From an uncultured Chlorobiaceae bacterium (GTDB lineage: Bacteria; Bacteroidota; Chlorobiia; Chlorobiales; Chlorobiaceae): DNA of 10,412 bases. Location of the stretch: the NCBI GenBank assembly GCA_903929845.1, contig CAIYWF010000121.1, positions 1 through 10,412 on the forward strand. Reading direction: 5' to 3'. Below are positions 1 to 7,260 of the stretch, one piece after another (the stretch's first letter is position 1; each line of letters begins with the position of its first letter). The notes under the pieces were generated by a model. That model had not been told where the DNA came from. It was given only the letters and a program-made list of their open reading frames with translations, and ran no database searches. A program made the position numbers and the translations under genes.

Positions 1-1539
1 CTGGTCATCACGAATGAACCATTCCCAAGGATTTTCTTTACCCGTCAACTGAAAAGAGACGGTTCGACATGGTTTGGGCCGTATACTGAAGCACGTCAGC
101 TCAGATCCATCCTCGATCTGATAGGATCAATATTCCCGGTACGGAGTTGTAAATACCGTCTAAGTGAGGAGAATATTGCATCAAAAAAATACAAAGTCTG
201 CCTCGACTACCACATTTATAAATGCAAAGGGCCATGTGAAGGTTTGCAAACGGAGGAGGAGTACCTCAGCATGATCGCCGAAATAATCCGGCTGCTGAAA
301 GGAAAAACATCAACCACGATCCGGTCACTCACTGAAACCATGCAACTCCTGGCACGGGAACTGAAGTTTGAACAGGCCGCAGAGATTAAAGCGCAGCTTG
401 AGAGCCTTAAACGCTATGCTGAACGGCAGAAGGTGGTGGCTGGCGACCGACTTGACCGTGATATTTTTGCTGTTGCGGCAAGCGAAGACGAAGGCTGCGG
501 AGTCGTCTTCAAGATACGTGAGGGAAAGCTGCTTGGATCGCAGCATATCTACATGAACAATACCGATGGAGAAACTGATGCTGAGCTGCAGGCAAGAGTG
601 GTTGAAAAATACTATCTCGAAACTCTTGAGCTGATCCCTGATGAAATTCTGCTTCAGGAACCCATTGGAACAGACGAAGAGGAGACGCTGAGAGCTTTCA
701 TATCGACCAAACAACAAGAGGAAAAACAGGAAAAAAAAAACATCAGGTTTGTTGTGCCGCAAATCGGTGAAAAAGCGCATTTAGTCGAGATGTGCCGACA
801 GAATGCCCGACATCACCTGGAGGAGTACCTTATACAGAAACAGAAGAGGGGCGAGGCTGCCCGCGAGCACCATGGAGTTACTGCCCTCAAGGAGCTGCTC
901 CATCTGTCGATACTGCCGCAACGGATTGAGTGCTTTGACAATTCCCATCTTCAAGGCACTGATTATGTGAGTTCCATGGTTTGTTTTGAAAAGGGAAAAC
1001 CAAAGAAATCCGACTATCGAAAATTTAAACTTAAAACACTTGAAGGCTCGGATGACTATGCGGCCATGGAAGAGGTGATCCGGCGTCGTTACAGCGGCTC
1101 ACTTTCAACTGAGCTTCCCTGGCCCGATCTCATTGTTGTCGATGGCGGAAAGGGGCAGGTCAACACCGCCTTTCACACGCTGAACGCTCTCGGACTTTCT
1201 ATCCCGCTGATTGGTCTGGCGAAACGCATTGAGGAGATCTTTACTCCGCAGACACGAGATCCGTTCAATCTGCCGAAAACCTCTCCAGCACTCAAACTGC
1301 TCCAGCAGCTTCGTGATGAAGCTCACCGTTTTGCCGTTACCTATCATCGGAAACTGAGATCTGAAAGAACCCTGCAGACAGAGCTCACCACAATTGCCGG
1401 TGTTGGAGAAAAAACAGCCTTCAGGTTGCTTGAACGATTCGGCTCTGTCGAAGGTGTAACACAAGCCACCATCGAAGAGCTGAAGGCTGCGGCAGGCACA
1501 AAAGTGGGAGAGGCTGTTTTCCGTTTTTACCGACCATGA
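1..1539 (+). CDS. uvrC: UvrABC excinuclease subunit C (5' end missing)
   Basis: UvrC makes the two incisions around a DNA lesion during nucleotide excision repair, after UvrB hands it the damaged site. The frame is open from base 1 and gives 512 residues. The family is usually a little over 600, so about 100 residues, including the GIY-YIG nuclease that cuts 3' of the lesion, lie outside the window. Visible in order: the end of the N-terminal region (FPRIFFTR, FGPYTEA); four cysteines at visible residues 50, 67, 75 and 79, the pattern reported as a [4Fe-4S] site in E. coli UvrC; a UVR motif for UvrB contact (about 110-145); the RNase H-like 5' nuclease domain with Asp313 (FDNSHLQG), Asp381 (VVDGGKGQ) and His442 (DEAHRF); and a C-terminal helix-hairpin-helix (IAGVGEKTAFRLLERFGS). 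A TTG at 244 is an internal codon, not the start. The family assignment is very secure. Confidence 0.97.
   Translation: MVITNEPFPRIFFTRQLKRDGSTWFGPYTEARQLRSILDLIGSIFPVRSCKYRLSEENIASKKYKVCLDYHIYKCKGPCEGLQTEEEYLSMIAEIIRLLKGKTSTTIRSLTETMQLLARELKFEQAAEIKAQLESLKRYAERQKVVAGDRLDRDIFAVAASEDEGCGVVFKIREGKLLGSQHIYMNNTDGETDAELQARVVEKYYLETLELIPDEILLQEPIGTDEEETLRAFISTKQQEEKQEKKNIRFVVPQIGEKAHLVEMCRQNARHHLEEYLIQKQKRGEAAREHHGVTALKELLHLSILPQRIECFDNSHLQGTDYVSSMVCFEKGKPKKSDYRKFKLKTLEGSDDYAAMEEVIRRRYSGSLSTELPWPDLIVVDGGKGQVNTAFHTLNALGLSIPLIGLAKRIEEIFTPQTRDPFNLPKTSPALKLLQQLRDEAHRFAVTYHRKLRSERTLQTELTTIAGVGEKTAFRLLERFGSVEGVTQATIEELKAAAGTKVGEAVFRFYRP
731..740 (+). repeat. A10 homopolymer inside uvrC
   Basis: Ten consecutive adenines lie within the uvrC reading frame, in a Lys/Glu-rich linker between the UVR motif and the RNase H-like domain. 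The frame is intact with ten As. Runs of this length can cause polymerase slippage during transcription or replication; whether that happens here is not shown by the sequence. Confidence 0.9.
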
Positions 1540-1574
1540 ATCTTTTTATTCCCTCCCGTCCCCACCTCTCAAAA

Positions 1575-1605
1575 TGTTTTTCTTAATAAAATTCTGTTAT
1601 ATTTA
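1575..1605 (+). promoter_or_regulatory. possible promoter of the TPR-aroE-lspA-tatD cluster
   Basis: This AT-rich stretch lies in the 113-nt gap after uvrC. TATATT at 1598-1603 matches five of six bases of a sigma-70 -10 box, and TATATTTA at 1598-1605 also resembles the TAnnTTTG element of Bacteroidetes promoters. The hexamer 17 bp upstream (TGTTTT) is a poor -35. I see no convincing terminator after uvrC, so read-through from uvrC is equally possible. Confidence 0.25.
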
Positions 1606-1624
1606 TCCATTATGGTACGACCGA

Positions 1625-1644
1625 CGATAAAGAAACTCTTTACG
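1625..1644 (+). other. leader hairpin before the TPR gene
   Basis: The arms TAAAGA and TCTTTA pair around a three-base AAC loop, and CG/CG extends the stem past one bulged A. The stem ends 8 nt before the ATG at 1653, where a Shine-Dalgarno sequence would normally sit. It is short and AU-rich, so a role in translation is only possible. Confidence 0.3.
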
Positions 1645-1652
1645 ATGCCCCT

Positions 1653-3050
1653 ATGAATGTCCCTGATTTTTTTGATGATAATCGTCATAACCCAACGGGA
1701 GCATCAGGAAAAGAACCACCCAGCCTTGATGGCCTTGATGGTTTGTTTGATTCGGAAGAACTCTTTGACCGGATCAACCAATATAACGAAGATGGATTCC
1801 TGATTGAGGCGCTGGCTGTTGCCCGTCGTCTTGAAGCGATTGCACCTTATAATACGGAAACCTGGTTTCTCCTTGGCAACTGCCTGACACTGAACGGCTC
1901 TTTCGATGAAGCACTCGATGCATTTCAGAAAGCTGTCGTCTTCAGTCCATCAGACAGTGAAATGCGCCTCAACCTTGCGCTCGGCTACTTCAACACAGGC
2001 AATTTTGAAGAGGCACTTGAAGGGCTCGACGACAATATGATCGACCTCTCTTTTGAAAAAGAGTACCATTACTACCGCGGCATTGTCCTGCAGCGCCTGG
2101 AACGATATGAGGATGCTGAATCGAACTTCGAACACTCTCTTGATCTGGATGCAGAGTTTGCCGATGCCTGGTATGAACTTGCCTACTGCAAGGACATTCT
2201 TGGCAAACTTGAGGAGAGCACTTCGTGCTACCGCAAAACGGTGGATTATGATCCCTATAATATTAACGCCTGGTACAACAATGGCCTTGTTCTGAGCAAA
2301 ATGAAGCGCTACGACGAGGCGCTCGACTGTTACGACATGGCGCTCGCTATTTCAGATGACTTCAGTTCTGCATGGTACAACCGGGCAAATGTTCTTGCCA
2401 TCACAGGATGTATTGAGGAAGCGGCCGAAAGCTATCTGAAAACCCTTGAGTATGAGCCTGATGACCTCAATGCCCTTTATAATCTTGGAATAGCTTATGA
2501 GGAGCTGGAAGAGTACAGTGAGGCAATACATTGCTACAACCGGTGCATCATCATCAACACGGAATTTGCTGATGCATGGTTTGCACTTGCATGCTGCCAT
2601 GAGGCGCTCGAAGAGTACGAAGAGGCATACACGGCAACAAAGGAGGCCCTGAAAGGGGCATCTGACACTATTGAGTTTCTGCTGCTGAAAGCTGAGATTG
2701 AGTACAATCTCAACTATCTTGAGCGCTCTATCGCGACTTACCGCAAAATCATAACTTTTGATTCTGAAAATCCGCAGATTTGGGTTGATTTTGCCATTGT
2801 ACTCAGGGAAGGCGGCCTCGTCAACGCCTCTATCGACGCACTGCAGCAATCACTGAAGCTTCAGCCGCTCTCGGCTGATGCCCATTTCGAAATTGCTGCC
2901 GCCTATTTTGCCATGGGCGACAAACTCAGCACCCTGAAAGCGCTGAGCAAGGCATTCAAGATTGATCCTGACAAGAAGGAGCTGTTTCAGAGCACTTTTC
3001 CGGAACTTTATCAGCAGGATTCCGTCAGGCGGATGCTCGGTATTTCATGA
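1653..3050 (+). CDS. large soluble tetratricopeptide-repeat protein, function unknown
   Basis: This 465-residue acidic protein has no signal peptide or membrane segment, so it is probably cytosolic. After about 30 variable residues comes a short motif (FDSEELFDRI), then about ten consecutive 34-residue TPR units up to about residue 440. They show the usual W/Y-L-G-Y and A-Y-P spacing, for example AWYNNGLVLSKMKRYDEALDCYDMAL. A non-TPR tail follows (FPELYQQDSVRRMLG). TPR arrays are scaffolds for binding other proteins, and no catalytic motif is visible. From memory, Bacteroidetes carry a similar TPR protein beside aroE with a comparable N-terminal FDSEE motif and C-terminal FP-x-x-Y tail, which suggests a conserved family rather than a random repeat protein. 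The ATG at 1653 lacks a Shine-Dalgarno sequence. The stop overlaps the aroE start by 4 nt, so the two are probably translationally coupled. The specific function is unknown. Confidence 0.9.
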   Translation: MNVPDFFDDNRHNPTGASGKEPPSLDGLDGLFDSEELFDRINQYNEDGFLIEALAVARRLEAIAPYNTETWFLLGNCLTLNGSFDEALDAFQKAVVFSPSDSEMRLNLALGYFNTGNFEEALEGLDDNMIDLSFEKEYHYYRGIVLQRLERYEDAESNFEHSLDLDAEFADAWYELAYCKDILGKLEESTSCYRKTVDYDPYNINAWYNNGLVLSKMKRYDEALDCYDMALAISDDFSSAWYNRANVLAITGCIEEAAESYLKTLEYEPDDLNALYNLGIAYEELEEYSEAIHCYNRCIIINTEFADAWFALACCHEALEEYEEAYTATKEALKGASDTIEFLLLKAEIEYNLNYLERSIATYRKIITFDSENPQIWVDFAIVLREGGLVNASIDALQQSLKLQPLSADAHFEIAAAYFAMGDKLSTLKALSKAFKIDPDKKELFQSTFPELYQQDSVRRMLGIS

Positions 3051-3925
3051 CGAAAGCAACAAAAATTTATGCCCTATTGGGGCGGGGAGTTGATTATTCA
3101 TACTCCCCGCTCATTCATAATTGTGCCTTCCGGGAGCTGGGACTACCCTGCCACTACACCGTTTTCAATATTGCCGAACCTGATCTGGTACAAGACGCCC
3201 TGCGAGGCGCAAGAGCACTCGGTATTGCTGGCTTCAATGTCACCATCCCCTACAAAAAAACTGTTGTTCCTTTTCTTGATGAACTTTCTGTGGGGGCAGC
3301 CTCCATTCAGGCAGTCAACACCATCGTCAATGAATACGGGAAACTTGTCGGGCACAACACCGATATTGACGGTTTTGCTGCGCCTCTCCTGCCATACTGG
3401 AAGAGCATAACAGGCAAAACGATCTCTATTTTTGGCGGAGGTGGAGCTGCGCTGGCGGCCATCGAAGCATTCAACCGTTTTTTTACCCCTGCAGAGATTC
3501 TGCTCTTTGTTCGAGACCCTGAAAAAGCTCGTTCCCTGCTTCATGAGAGCGGGTATGATTGCAGTGTGCCAATAACCATAATTGCTCAAGATACGCCGGA
3601 AAAAATCAGGAACTCTCGGGTTATTGTCAATGCAACACCAGTCGGTACCAGAGGAGGCAAGGGTGACAGCTCCATTATTCCGCTTGACCGGGAGTTGCTC
3701 CACCCTGACCAGATTGTTTACGACATGGTCTACAACCCCCTCAATACTCCACTGTTGCAGGCGGCACAGATTACTGGAGCCACAACAATATCGGGCATTG
3801 AGATGCTGATCGGACAGGCTGAACGTTCATTTACCTTATGGACCAACATGAAAATGCCGATTGATGCAGTAAGAGCGGCGCTGCTGCAAGAGATTCAAGA
3901 ACAACAATCCCGCATATCTGACTGA
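3047..3925 (+). CDS. aroE: shikimate dehydrogenase (NADP+)
   Basis: AroE reduces 3-dehydroshikimate to shikimate with NADPH in the cytosolic pathway to chorismate and aromatic amino acids. The 292-residue length is normal or slightly long. Shikimate-binding serines 18 and 20 lie in YSYSPLIHN, catalytic Lys70 in FNVTIPYKK and its partner Asp106 in NTDIDGF. The nucleotide fold is marked by a glycine-rich loop (IFGGGGAALAA), then NATPVGT, YDMVYNP and a C-terminal GIEMLIGQAERSF. Two details differ from the textbook pattern: the first motif has Tyr where His is common (HSxSP), and the usual NRT-type NADP phosphate clamp is replaced by VRDPEKA, so cofactor preference cannot be read off. It starts inside the TPR stop codon (ATGA) and ends 3 nt before lspA. 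Identification is secure. Confidence 0.96.
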   Translation: MTKATKIYALLGRGVDYSYSPLIHNCAFRELGLPCHYTVFNIAEPDLVQDALRGARALGIAGFNVTIPYKKTVVPFLDELSVGAASIQAVNTIVNEYGKLVGHNTDIDGFAAPLLPYWKSITGKTISIFGGGGAALAAIEAFNRFFTPAEILLFVRDPEKARSLLHESGYDCSVPITIIAQDTPEKIRNSRVIVNATPVGTRGGKGDSSIIPLDRELLHPDQIVYDMVYNPLNTPLLQAAQITGATTISGIEMLIGQAERSFTLWTNMKMPIDAVRAALLQEIQEQQSRISD

Positions 3926-3928
3926 CTC

Positions 3929-4438
3929 ATGAAATGGTTTTTCTCCCTTGTTCTCCTGGTCATTACCGCTGATCAGTTGACAAAAAAAATGGCTGTCGCT
4001 TTTCTCCGGGATGCCGCTCAAAGTATCGTCATCATTCCCGGCCTCTTCTCGTTCACCTACGCAGAAAACAAGGGCGTTGCCTTTGGCTTGGAATTTGCAC
4101 CGCCAGCGGTGCTCCTCCTTCTGACAGCCCTTATTACAGCAATCGTGCTCATATATGTCATCAAGTCAAACAACCGTACCGCCCTTTTTCTTATCCCGTT
4201 TGCCCTCATTACAGGCGGAGGCATCGGCAATATGATTGACCGGATCACTCTTGGCAGGGTTGTTGACTTTATCTATTTTGACCTTTACAACGGTTATGTT
4301 TTCGGCTCATACCTCTCCCTGTGGCCTATTTTCAATATCGCAGACTCAGCCATCTCCATTGGAGCCTGCATCTTGATTATCTTTCACAACAAAATCTTTC
4401 CCGACGGAAACCAAGGGGTAAAAAGCCATGTTCGTTGA
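3929..4438 (+). CDS. lspA: lipoprotein signal peptidase (signal peptidase II)
   Basis: LspA is the inner-membrane aspartyl protease that removes the signal peptide from diacylglyceryl-modified prolipoproteins, just before the lipobox cysteine. The 169 residues contain four hydrophobic segments (roughly 3-22, 60-78, 83-102 and 135-155). The signature residues are present: Asp15 and Lys19 in ADQLTKK, Asn47 in ENKGVAFG, Asn101 and Asp104 in GNMIDRITLGR, Asp113 in VVDFI and Asp139 in FNIADSAIS. Asp113 and Asp139 match the catalytic pair known from LspA structures. They are 26 residues apart against 19 in the Pseudomonas enzyme, so the extracytoplasmic loop between them is longer. The gene begins 3 nt after aroE and its end overlaps tatD by 11 nt, which supports one transcript. 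Identification is secure. Confidence 0.96.
   Translation: MKWFFSLVLLVITADQLTKKMAVAFLRDAAQSIVIIPGLFSFTYAENKGVAFGLEFAPPAVLLLLTALITAIVLIYVIKSNNRTALFLIPFALITGGGIGNMIDRITLGRVVDFIYFDLYNGYVFGSYLSLWPIFNIADSAISIGACILIIFHNKIFPDGNQGVKSHVR
4413..4418 (+). promoter_or_regulatory. ribosome-binding site of tatD
   Basis: AAGGGG lies 9 nt before the ATG at 4428, inside the end of lspA. It is one of only two recognisable Shine-Dalgarno sequences in the window and fixes the tatD start. Confidence 0.6.
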
Positions 4439-5201
4439 CACCCACTGCCACCTCTCGTTCCCTGAATTTGACCAGGATCGTAACGAAGTTATAGCACGCA
4501 TGACCGAAGGAATGTTAAGCATGCTCATTGATCCCGGTATTGACGTCGAAACAAGCAGAAAATCAATTGAGCTGGCCAATGACTTCGATTTCATCTACGC
4601 CAATGTCGGGCTTCACCCTCATGAAGCAGAACACCCTGTCAGCAAAAGTGTTTATGATGATCTTGCGTCGCTTGCGCTCTCACCGAAAGTCGTTGCCATA
4701 GGAGAAATCGGCCTTGATTACCACTATCCTGAGTATAACCGCTCTGCCCAGCATGACGCATTCCGGGAGATGCTGAGACTGGCCAAATCCCTTGATCTGC
4801 CGGTCGTCATCCATTGCCGGGATGCCTGGAAGGATATGCTGCATATTCTTTCCGAAGAGAGTCATTCGGCCATGCACGGCGTGATGCACTGCTTTTCGGG
4901 TGATACCGATATTGCAGATGCTTGTATCCGCAAGGGGTTCAAGCTCTCCATTCCCGGCACGGTAACGTACAAACGATCTCTGTTACCCGATGTTATACGA
5001 AGTGTTTCACTTGATGACCTGCTCACCGAAACCGATGCGCCTTACCTCGCACCTGTTCCTTACCGGGGAAAACGGAACGAGCCGGCTTATGTCCGTATCG
5101 TCACGGAAAGCATCGCCCGTATCAGGGAAATTTCACTGCAAGAGGCTGCGCAAGGTATTGCAAGGAATACCATTGAATTGTTTAGATTACCAACTTCTTG
5201 A
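4428..5201 (+). CDS. tatD: TatD-family metal-dependent hydrolase (putative DNase)
   Basis: TatD enzymes are cytosolic TIM-barrel metalloenzymes of the amidohydrolase superfamily; characterised members show 3'-5' DNase activity and some remove D-amino acids from tRNA or act in DNA quality control. The 257-residue length is typical. The metal ligands are all visible: His6 and His8 (DTHCH), Glu93 (GEIGLDYHY), His129 (VIHCRDAW), His154 (MHCFSG) and Asp203 (TETDAPYLAP), at spacings nearly identical to the E. coli protein. The start is supported by an upstream AAGGGG and by DTHCH at the N-terminus. It is the last gene of the cluster: a 111-nt gap follows. Its exact paralogue group (TatD, YcfH or YjjV) cannot be decided here, and neither can its physiological substrate. 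Confidence 0.93.
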   Translation: MFVDTHCHLSFPEFDQDRNEVIARMTEGMLSMLIDPGIDVETSRKSIELANDFDFIYANVGLHPHEAEHPVSKSVYDDLASLALSPKVVAIGEIGLDYHYPEYNRSAQHDAFREMLRLAKSLDLPVVIHCRDAWKDMLHILSEESHSAMHGVMHCFSGDTDIADACIRKGFKLSIPGTVTYKRSLLPDVIRSVSLDDLLTETDAPYLAPVPYRGKRNEPAYVRIVTESIARIREISLQEAAQGIARNTIELFRLPTS

Positions 5202-5224
5202 AACGCAGTGGCGTTCTGCCGGAG

Positions 5225-5243
5225 ATTGCGCTGCAATTATTTT
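5225..5243 (+). terminator. possible weak terminator after tatD
   Basis: ATTGC and GCAAT pair around a three-base loop and are followed by TTATTTT. The stem is only five base pairs (six with a G-U pair), which is weak for an intrinsic terminator, but the position between two gene blocks fits. Confidence 0.3.
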
Positions 5244-5271
5244 GAAATTCATACAAACTTGCTTAGGTTGG
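5241..5271 (+). promoter_or_regulatory. possible promoter for the yfgM-like gene cluster
   Basis: TTGAAA (5242-5247) is followed after 16 bp by TAGGTT. The same bases read as TTTG, 19 bp, then TAGGTTGG, which is close to the Bacteroidetes -33/-7 consensus TTTG...TAnnTTTG with one mismatch. It lies about 40 nt upstream of the ATG at 5313. Neither reading is strong enough to call alone. Confidence 0.25.
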
Positions 5272-5312
5272 AGGCCAAACCACAACAAGAGCAGTAATCC
5301 GAAACCGACGTT

Positions 5313-5978
5313 ATGGAACAAAGTATAAAACCGTCAACAGAGGAGAATTTTCTTTTCTTTGCCATTAAATATAAAACCGCGATTATAGCGGCCCTTGTGT
5401 TAATAATCGCTTTGGGTGGTGGTTCGTTTTTCTGGATGCAACACCAGAAGAGCAACGAACAGGAGGCAGCACTCCAACTCTCCCGGATTTCACCGCTTCT
5501 TGACCAGGGCGATTTTCAAGTGGCCATCAACGGTCAGGGCAAGGTTCCCGGACTGAAAAAAATTGCAGAAGAATACGCTGGTAAATACACCGGCACCCCA
5601 AGCGGCAATATGGCCAGTTTACTGCTTGCCAATGCTTACTATTCCATCGGAGAGTTTGACAGTGCCCTGAAGCTCTTCAAAACCCTGTCAATTGCAAACA
5701 ACGACCTCGCGGCTGCAGCTCTGGCAGGTGCAGGTGACTGCTACTTCAATAAAAACCAGTTTGCACAGGCTGCAGAAAGCTATCAGGATGCCTCAAAACA
5801 GGCTGACAACAGCGTACTCAAGGCGCAGTACCTCGCTCATGCGGCCAACAGCTTCCAGCAATCAAATCAGTTTAAAAAAGCGGCTGAACTTTATACGAAA
5901 ATCATTGCTGACTATCCCGGCACAACAGGGGCTGCCGTAGCACAACGGTCGCTCTGGCAGATTTCCGGAAACCTTTAA
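5313..5978 (+). CDS. membrane-anchored TPR protein, YfgM-like
   Basis: This 221-residue protein has a short N-terminal tail, one hydrophobic helix at about residues 22-42 (from TAIIAALVLIIALGG), and a soluble domain with TPR-like helical pairs: about 105-125 (LANAYYSIGEFDSALKLF), 140-160 (AGDCYFNKNQFAQAAESY) and 175-210 (AANSFQQSNQFKKAAELY). The layout matches the YfgM / TPR_21 type, with the repeat domain probably on the periplasmic side. In E. coli YfgM binds SecYEG and the chaperone PpiD and helps exported proteins fold. Homology to that family is inferred from architecture; similar proteins occur in Bacteroidetes. The ATG at 5313 has no Shine-Dalgarno sequence, but an in-frame TAA at 5295 with no start codon after it rules out a longer form. 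A prolyl isomerase gene follows 32 nt later. Confidence 0.8.
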   Translation: MEQSIKPSTEENFLFFAIKYKTAIIAALVLIIALGGGSFFWMQHQKSNEQEAALQLSRISPLLDQGDFQVAINGQGKVPGLKKIAEEYAGKYTGTPSGNMASLLLANAYYSIGEFDSALKLFKTLSIANNDLAAAALAGAGDCYFNKNQFAQAAESYQDASKQADNSVLKAQYLAHAANSFQQSNQFKKAAELYTKIIADYPGTTGAAVAQRSLWQISGNL

Positions 5979-6010
5979 TAACAACAACCGTTACCTTAAA
6001 TATTTTTTAC

Positions 6011-6502
6011 ATGCCTGAACAGTTTATTATCAAGACAAACCTTGGCGATATTACCATCAGCCTCTACGACGACACCCCGCTGCACCGCGATAACTTCATC
6101 AAGCTCACGGGCGAAAACTACTACGATGGCATCCGCTTTCACCGGGTTATCGACGGGTTTATGATCCAGACCGGAGACCCGTTGTCTCGCCATGAGGACA
6201 AACGCTCGCTGCATGGCACCGGAGGCCCCACTACCCGTATTCCGGCTGAAATCAAACATCCAAACAAGAAAGGAACGCTTGCCGCAGCAAGGGACAATAA
6301 CCCTCAGAGAGCTTCATCGGGCAGCCAGTTCTATATTAATCATAACGACAATGGATTTCTTGACGGACAGTATACCGTCTTTGGTGTCGTGGAGTCAGGC
6401 ATGGATGTGGTGGAAAAAATCGCCGCAGTCAAGACCGACCCCAACGACAATCCGCTTGTACCGGTCATTATCGAGACCATTGTGCCACCGGCAAAGTCTT
6501 GA
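6011..6502 (+). CDS. cyclophilin-type peptidyl-prolyl cis-trans isomerase
   Basis: Cyclophilins speed the cis-trans isomerisation of X-Pro bonds during protein folding. The 163-residue protein is a single cyclophilin domain with no signal peptide, so it is probably cytosolic. Active-site residues Arg45, Phe50 and Gln53 lie in FHRVIDGFMIQTGDP and correspond to Arg55, Phe60 and Gln63 of human cyclophilin A. GSQFYIN and LDGQYTVFGVV complete the domain. The position of the cyclosporin-binding Trp is Phe, as in many bacterial cyclophilins. The loop after GDP is longer and charged (LSRHEDKRSLHGTGGP), where most bacterial forms have a short GTGTGGPGY-like stretch. The start ATG follows an AT-rich stretch and has no Shine-Dalgarno sequence. 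It lies between the YfgM-like gene and yggS, with 9 nt to yggS. Confidence 0.94.
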   Translation: MPEQFIIKTNLGDITISLYDDTPLHRDNFIKLTGENYYDGIRFHRVIDGFMIQTGDPLSRHEDKRSLHGTGGPTTRIPAEIKHPNKKGTLAAARDNNPQRASSGSQFYINHNDNGFLDGQYTVFGVVESGMDVVEKIAAVKTDPNDNPLVPVIIETIVPPAKS

Positions 6503-6511
6503 GAACTCACC

Positions 6512-7201
6512 ATGGAGAGCATTGCATCCAATCTTGAGGCAATACGTGAACAGATAAACAGCGCGTGCATTGAGGCGGGACGGGATCCCGCCAGTGTTCG
6601 CCTGATAGCTGTTTCCAAAACCAAACCGGCTGAGCTTGTCCGCGAGGCATTCGATGCAGGACAAGTTGAGTTCGGAGAAAGCTACGTCCAGGAGTTTCTT
6701 GAAAAATTTGAGGATCCACAACTTGAGAATATTCCTGTCGACTGGCATTTTATCGGTCACCTGCAGTCAAACAAGATTCGCTCGATTATCGGCAAGGTAA
6801 GCCTCATCCACGGCATTGATAAATTTTCGACAGCCGAAGAGCTCTCAAAACGTGCTGTCCAGCACAACCTGCAGGCAGATTATCTTCTGGAAGTCAATAC
6901 TTCCGGCGAAGCATCAAAGTACGGCATGTCACCGAATGACGTTCTTTCTGAGGCAGAATCGCTCTTTTTTCTTCCGAACATTACCATTCGCGGCCTGATG
7001 ACCATCGCGTCTTATGACCGGGTGGCTGCACGGGAAGAGTTTCGCCAGCTACGCATGCTGCTTGAGTCGCTTCAGAAAATTGCTCCGGATCCGTCCAAGC
7101 TTACCGAACTCTCAATGGGCATGAGCGGTGATTTTGAAGAGGCCATTTATGAAGGAGCAACCATGATCCGTGTCGGATCGGCAATCTTCGGGTGGCGTTA
7201 A
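6512..7201 (+). CDS. yggS: YggS/PROSC-family pyridoxal-phosphate homeostasis protein
   Basis: Members of this family bind PLP on a TIM barrel like that of alanine racemase but have no known enzymatic activity. They buffer PLP levels, and their loss disturbs amino-acid and keto-acid pools. The 229-residue length is normal. The PLP-binding lysine is Lys36 in LIAVSKTKP, the same number as in E. coli YggS. Further signatures are FGESYVQEF, WHFIGHLQSNK, IHGIDK, EVNTSGEASKYGM, IRGLMTIASY, LSMGMSGDFEEAI and the C-terminal VRVG-type IRVGSAIFG that holds the phosphate. It begins 9 nt after the isomerase gene and is followed by a 59-nt gap. In many bacteria yggS sits beside cell-division or proline-synthesis genes; that context is absent here. 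Confidence 0.96.
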   Translation: MESIASNLEAIREQINSACIEAGRDPASVRLIAVSKTKPAELVREAFDAGQVEFGESYVQEFLEKFEDPQLENIPVDWHFIGHLQSNKIRSIIGKVSLIHGIDKFSTAEELSKRAVQHNLQADYLLEVNTSGEASKYGMSPNDVLSEAESLFFLPNITIRGLMTIASYDRVAAREEFRQLRMLLESLQKIAPDPSKLTELSMGMSGDFEEAIYEGATMIRVGSAIFGWR

Positions 7202-7260
7202 GATGGTTGCGGTTCACCAAACATTCGTTACTTCAATTAACCTGTAAAACAATCCTCATC

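Noticed and set aside
244..246. TTG as start of a 431-residue uvrC
   Set aside because: The frame is open back to base 1 and the upstream residues (FPRIFFTR, FGPYTEA, the four-cysteine cluster) are typical UvrC, so this is an internal Leu codon.
325..780. Minus-strand open frame of 151 codons within uvrC, and similar ones at 2352-2849 and 3143-3703
   Set aside because: They lie wholly opposite strong conserved genes, lack recognisable motifs and look like frame shadows.
5202..5215. AACGC/GCGTT hairpin directly after the tatD stop as a terminator
   Set aside because: Only five base pairs and no T tract follows; the hairpin at 5225-5243 is a better, though weak, candidate.
7192..7260. GTG start giving a 296-residue phosphorylase that overlaps the end of yggS
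   Set aside because: The extra 23 residues match nothing in the family, the ATG at 7261 gives the usual length of about 273, and the GTG has no ribosome-binding site.
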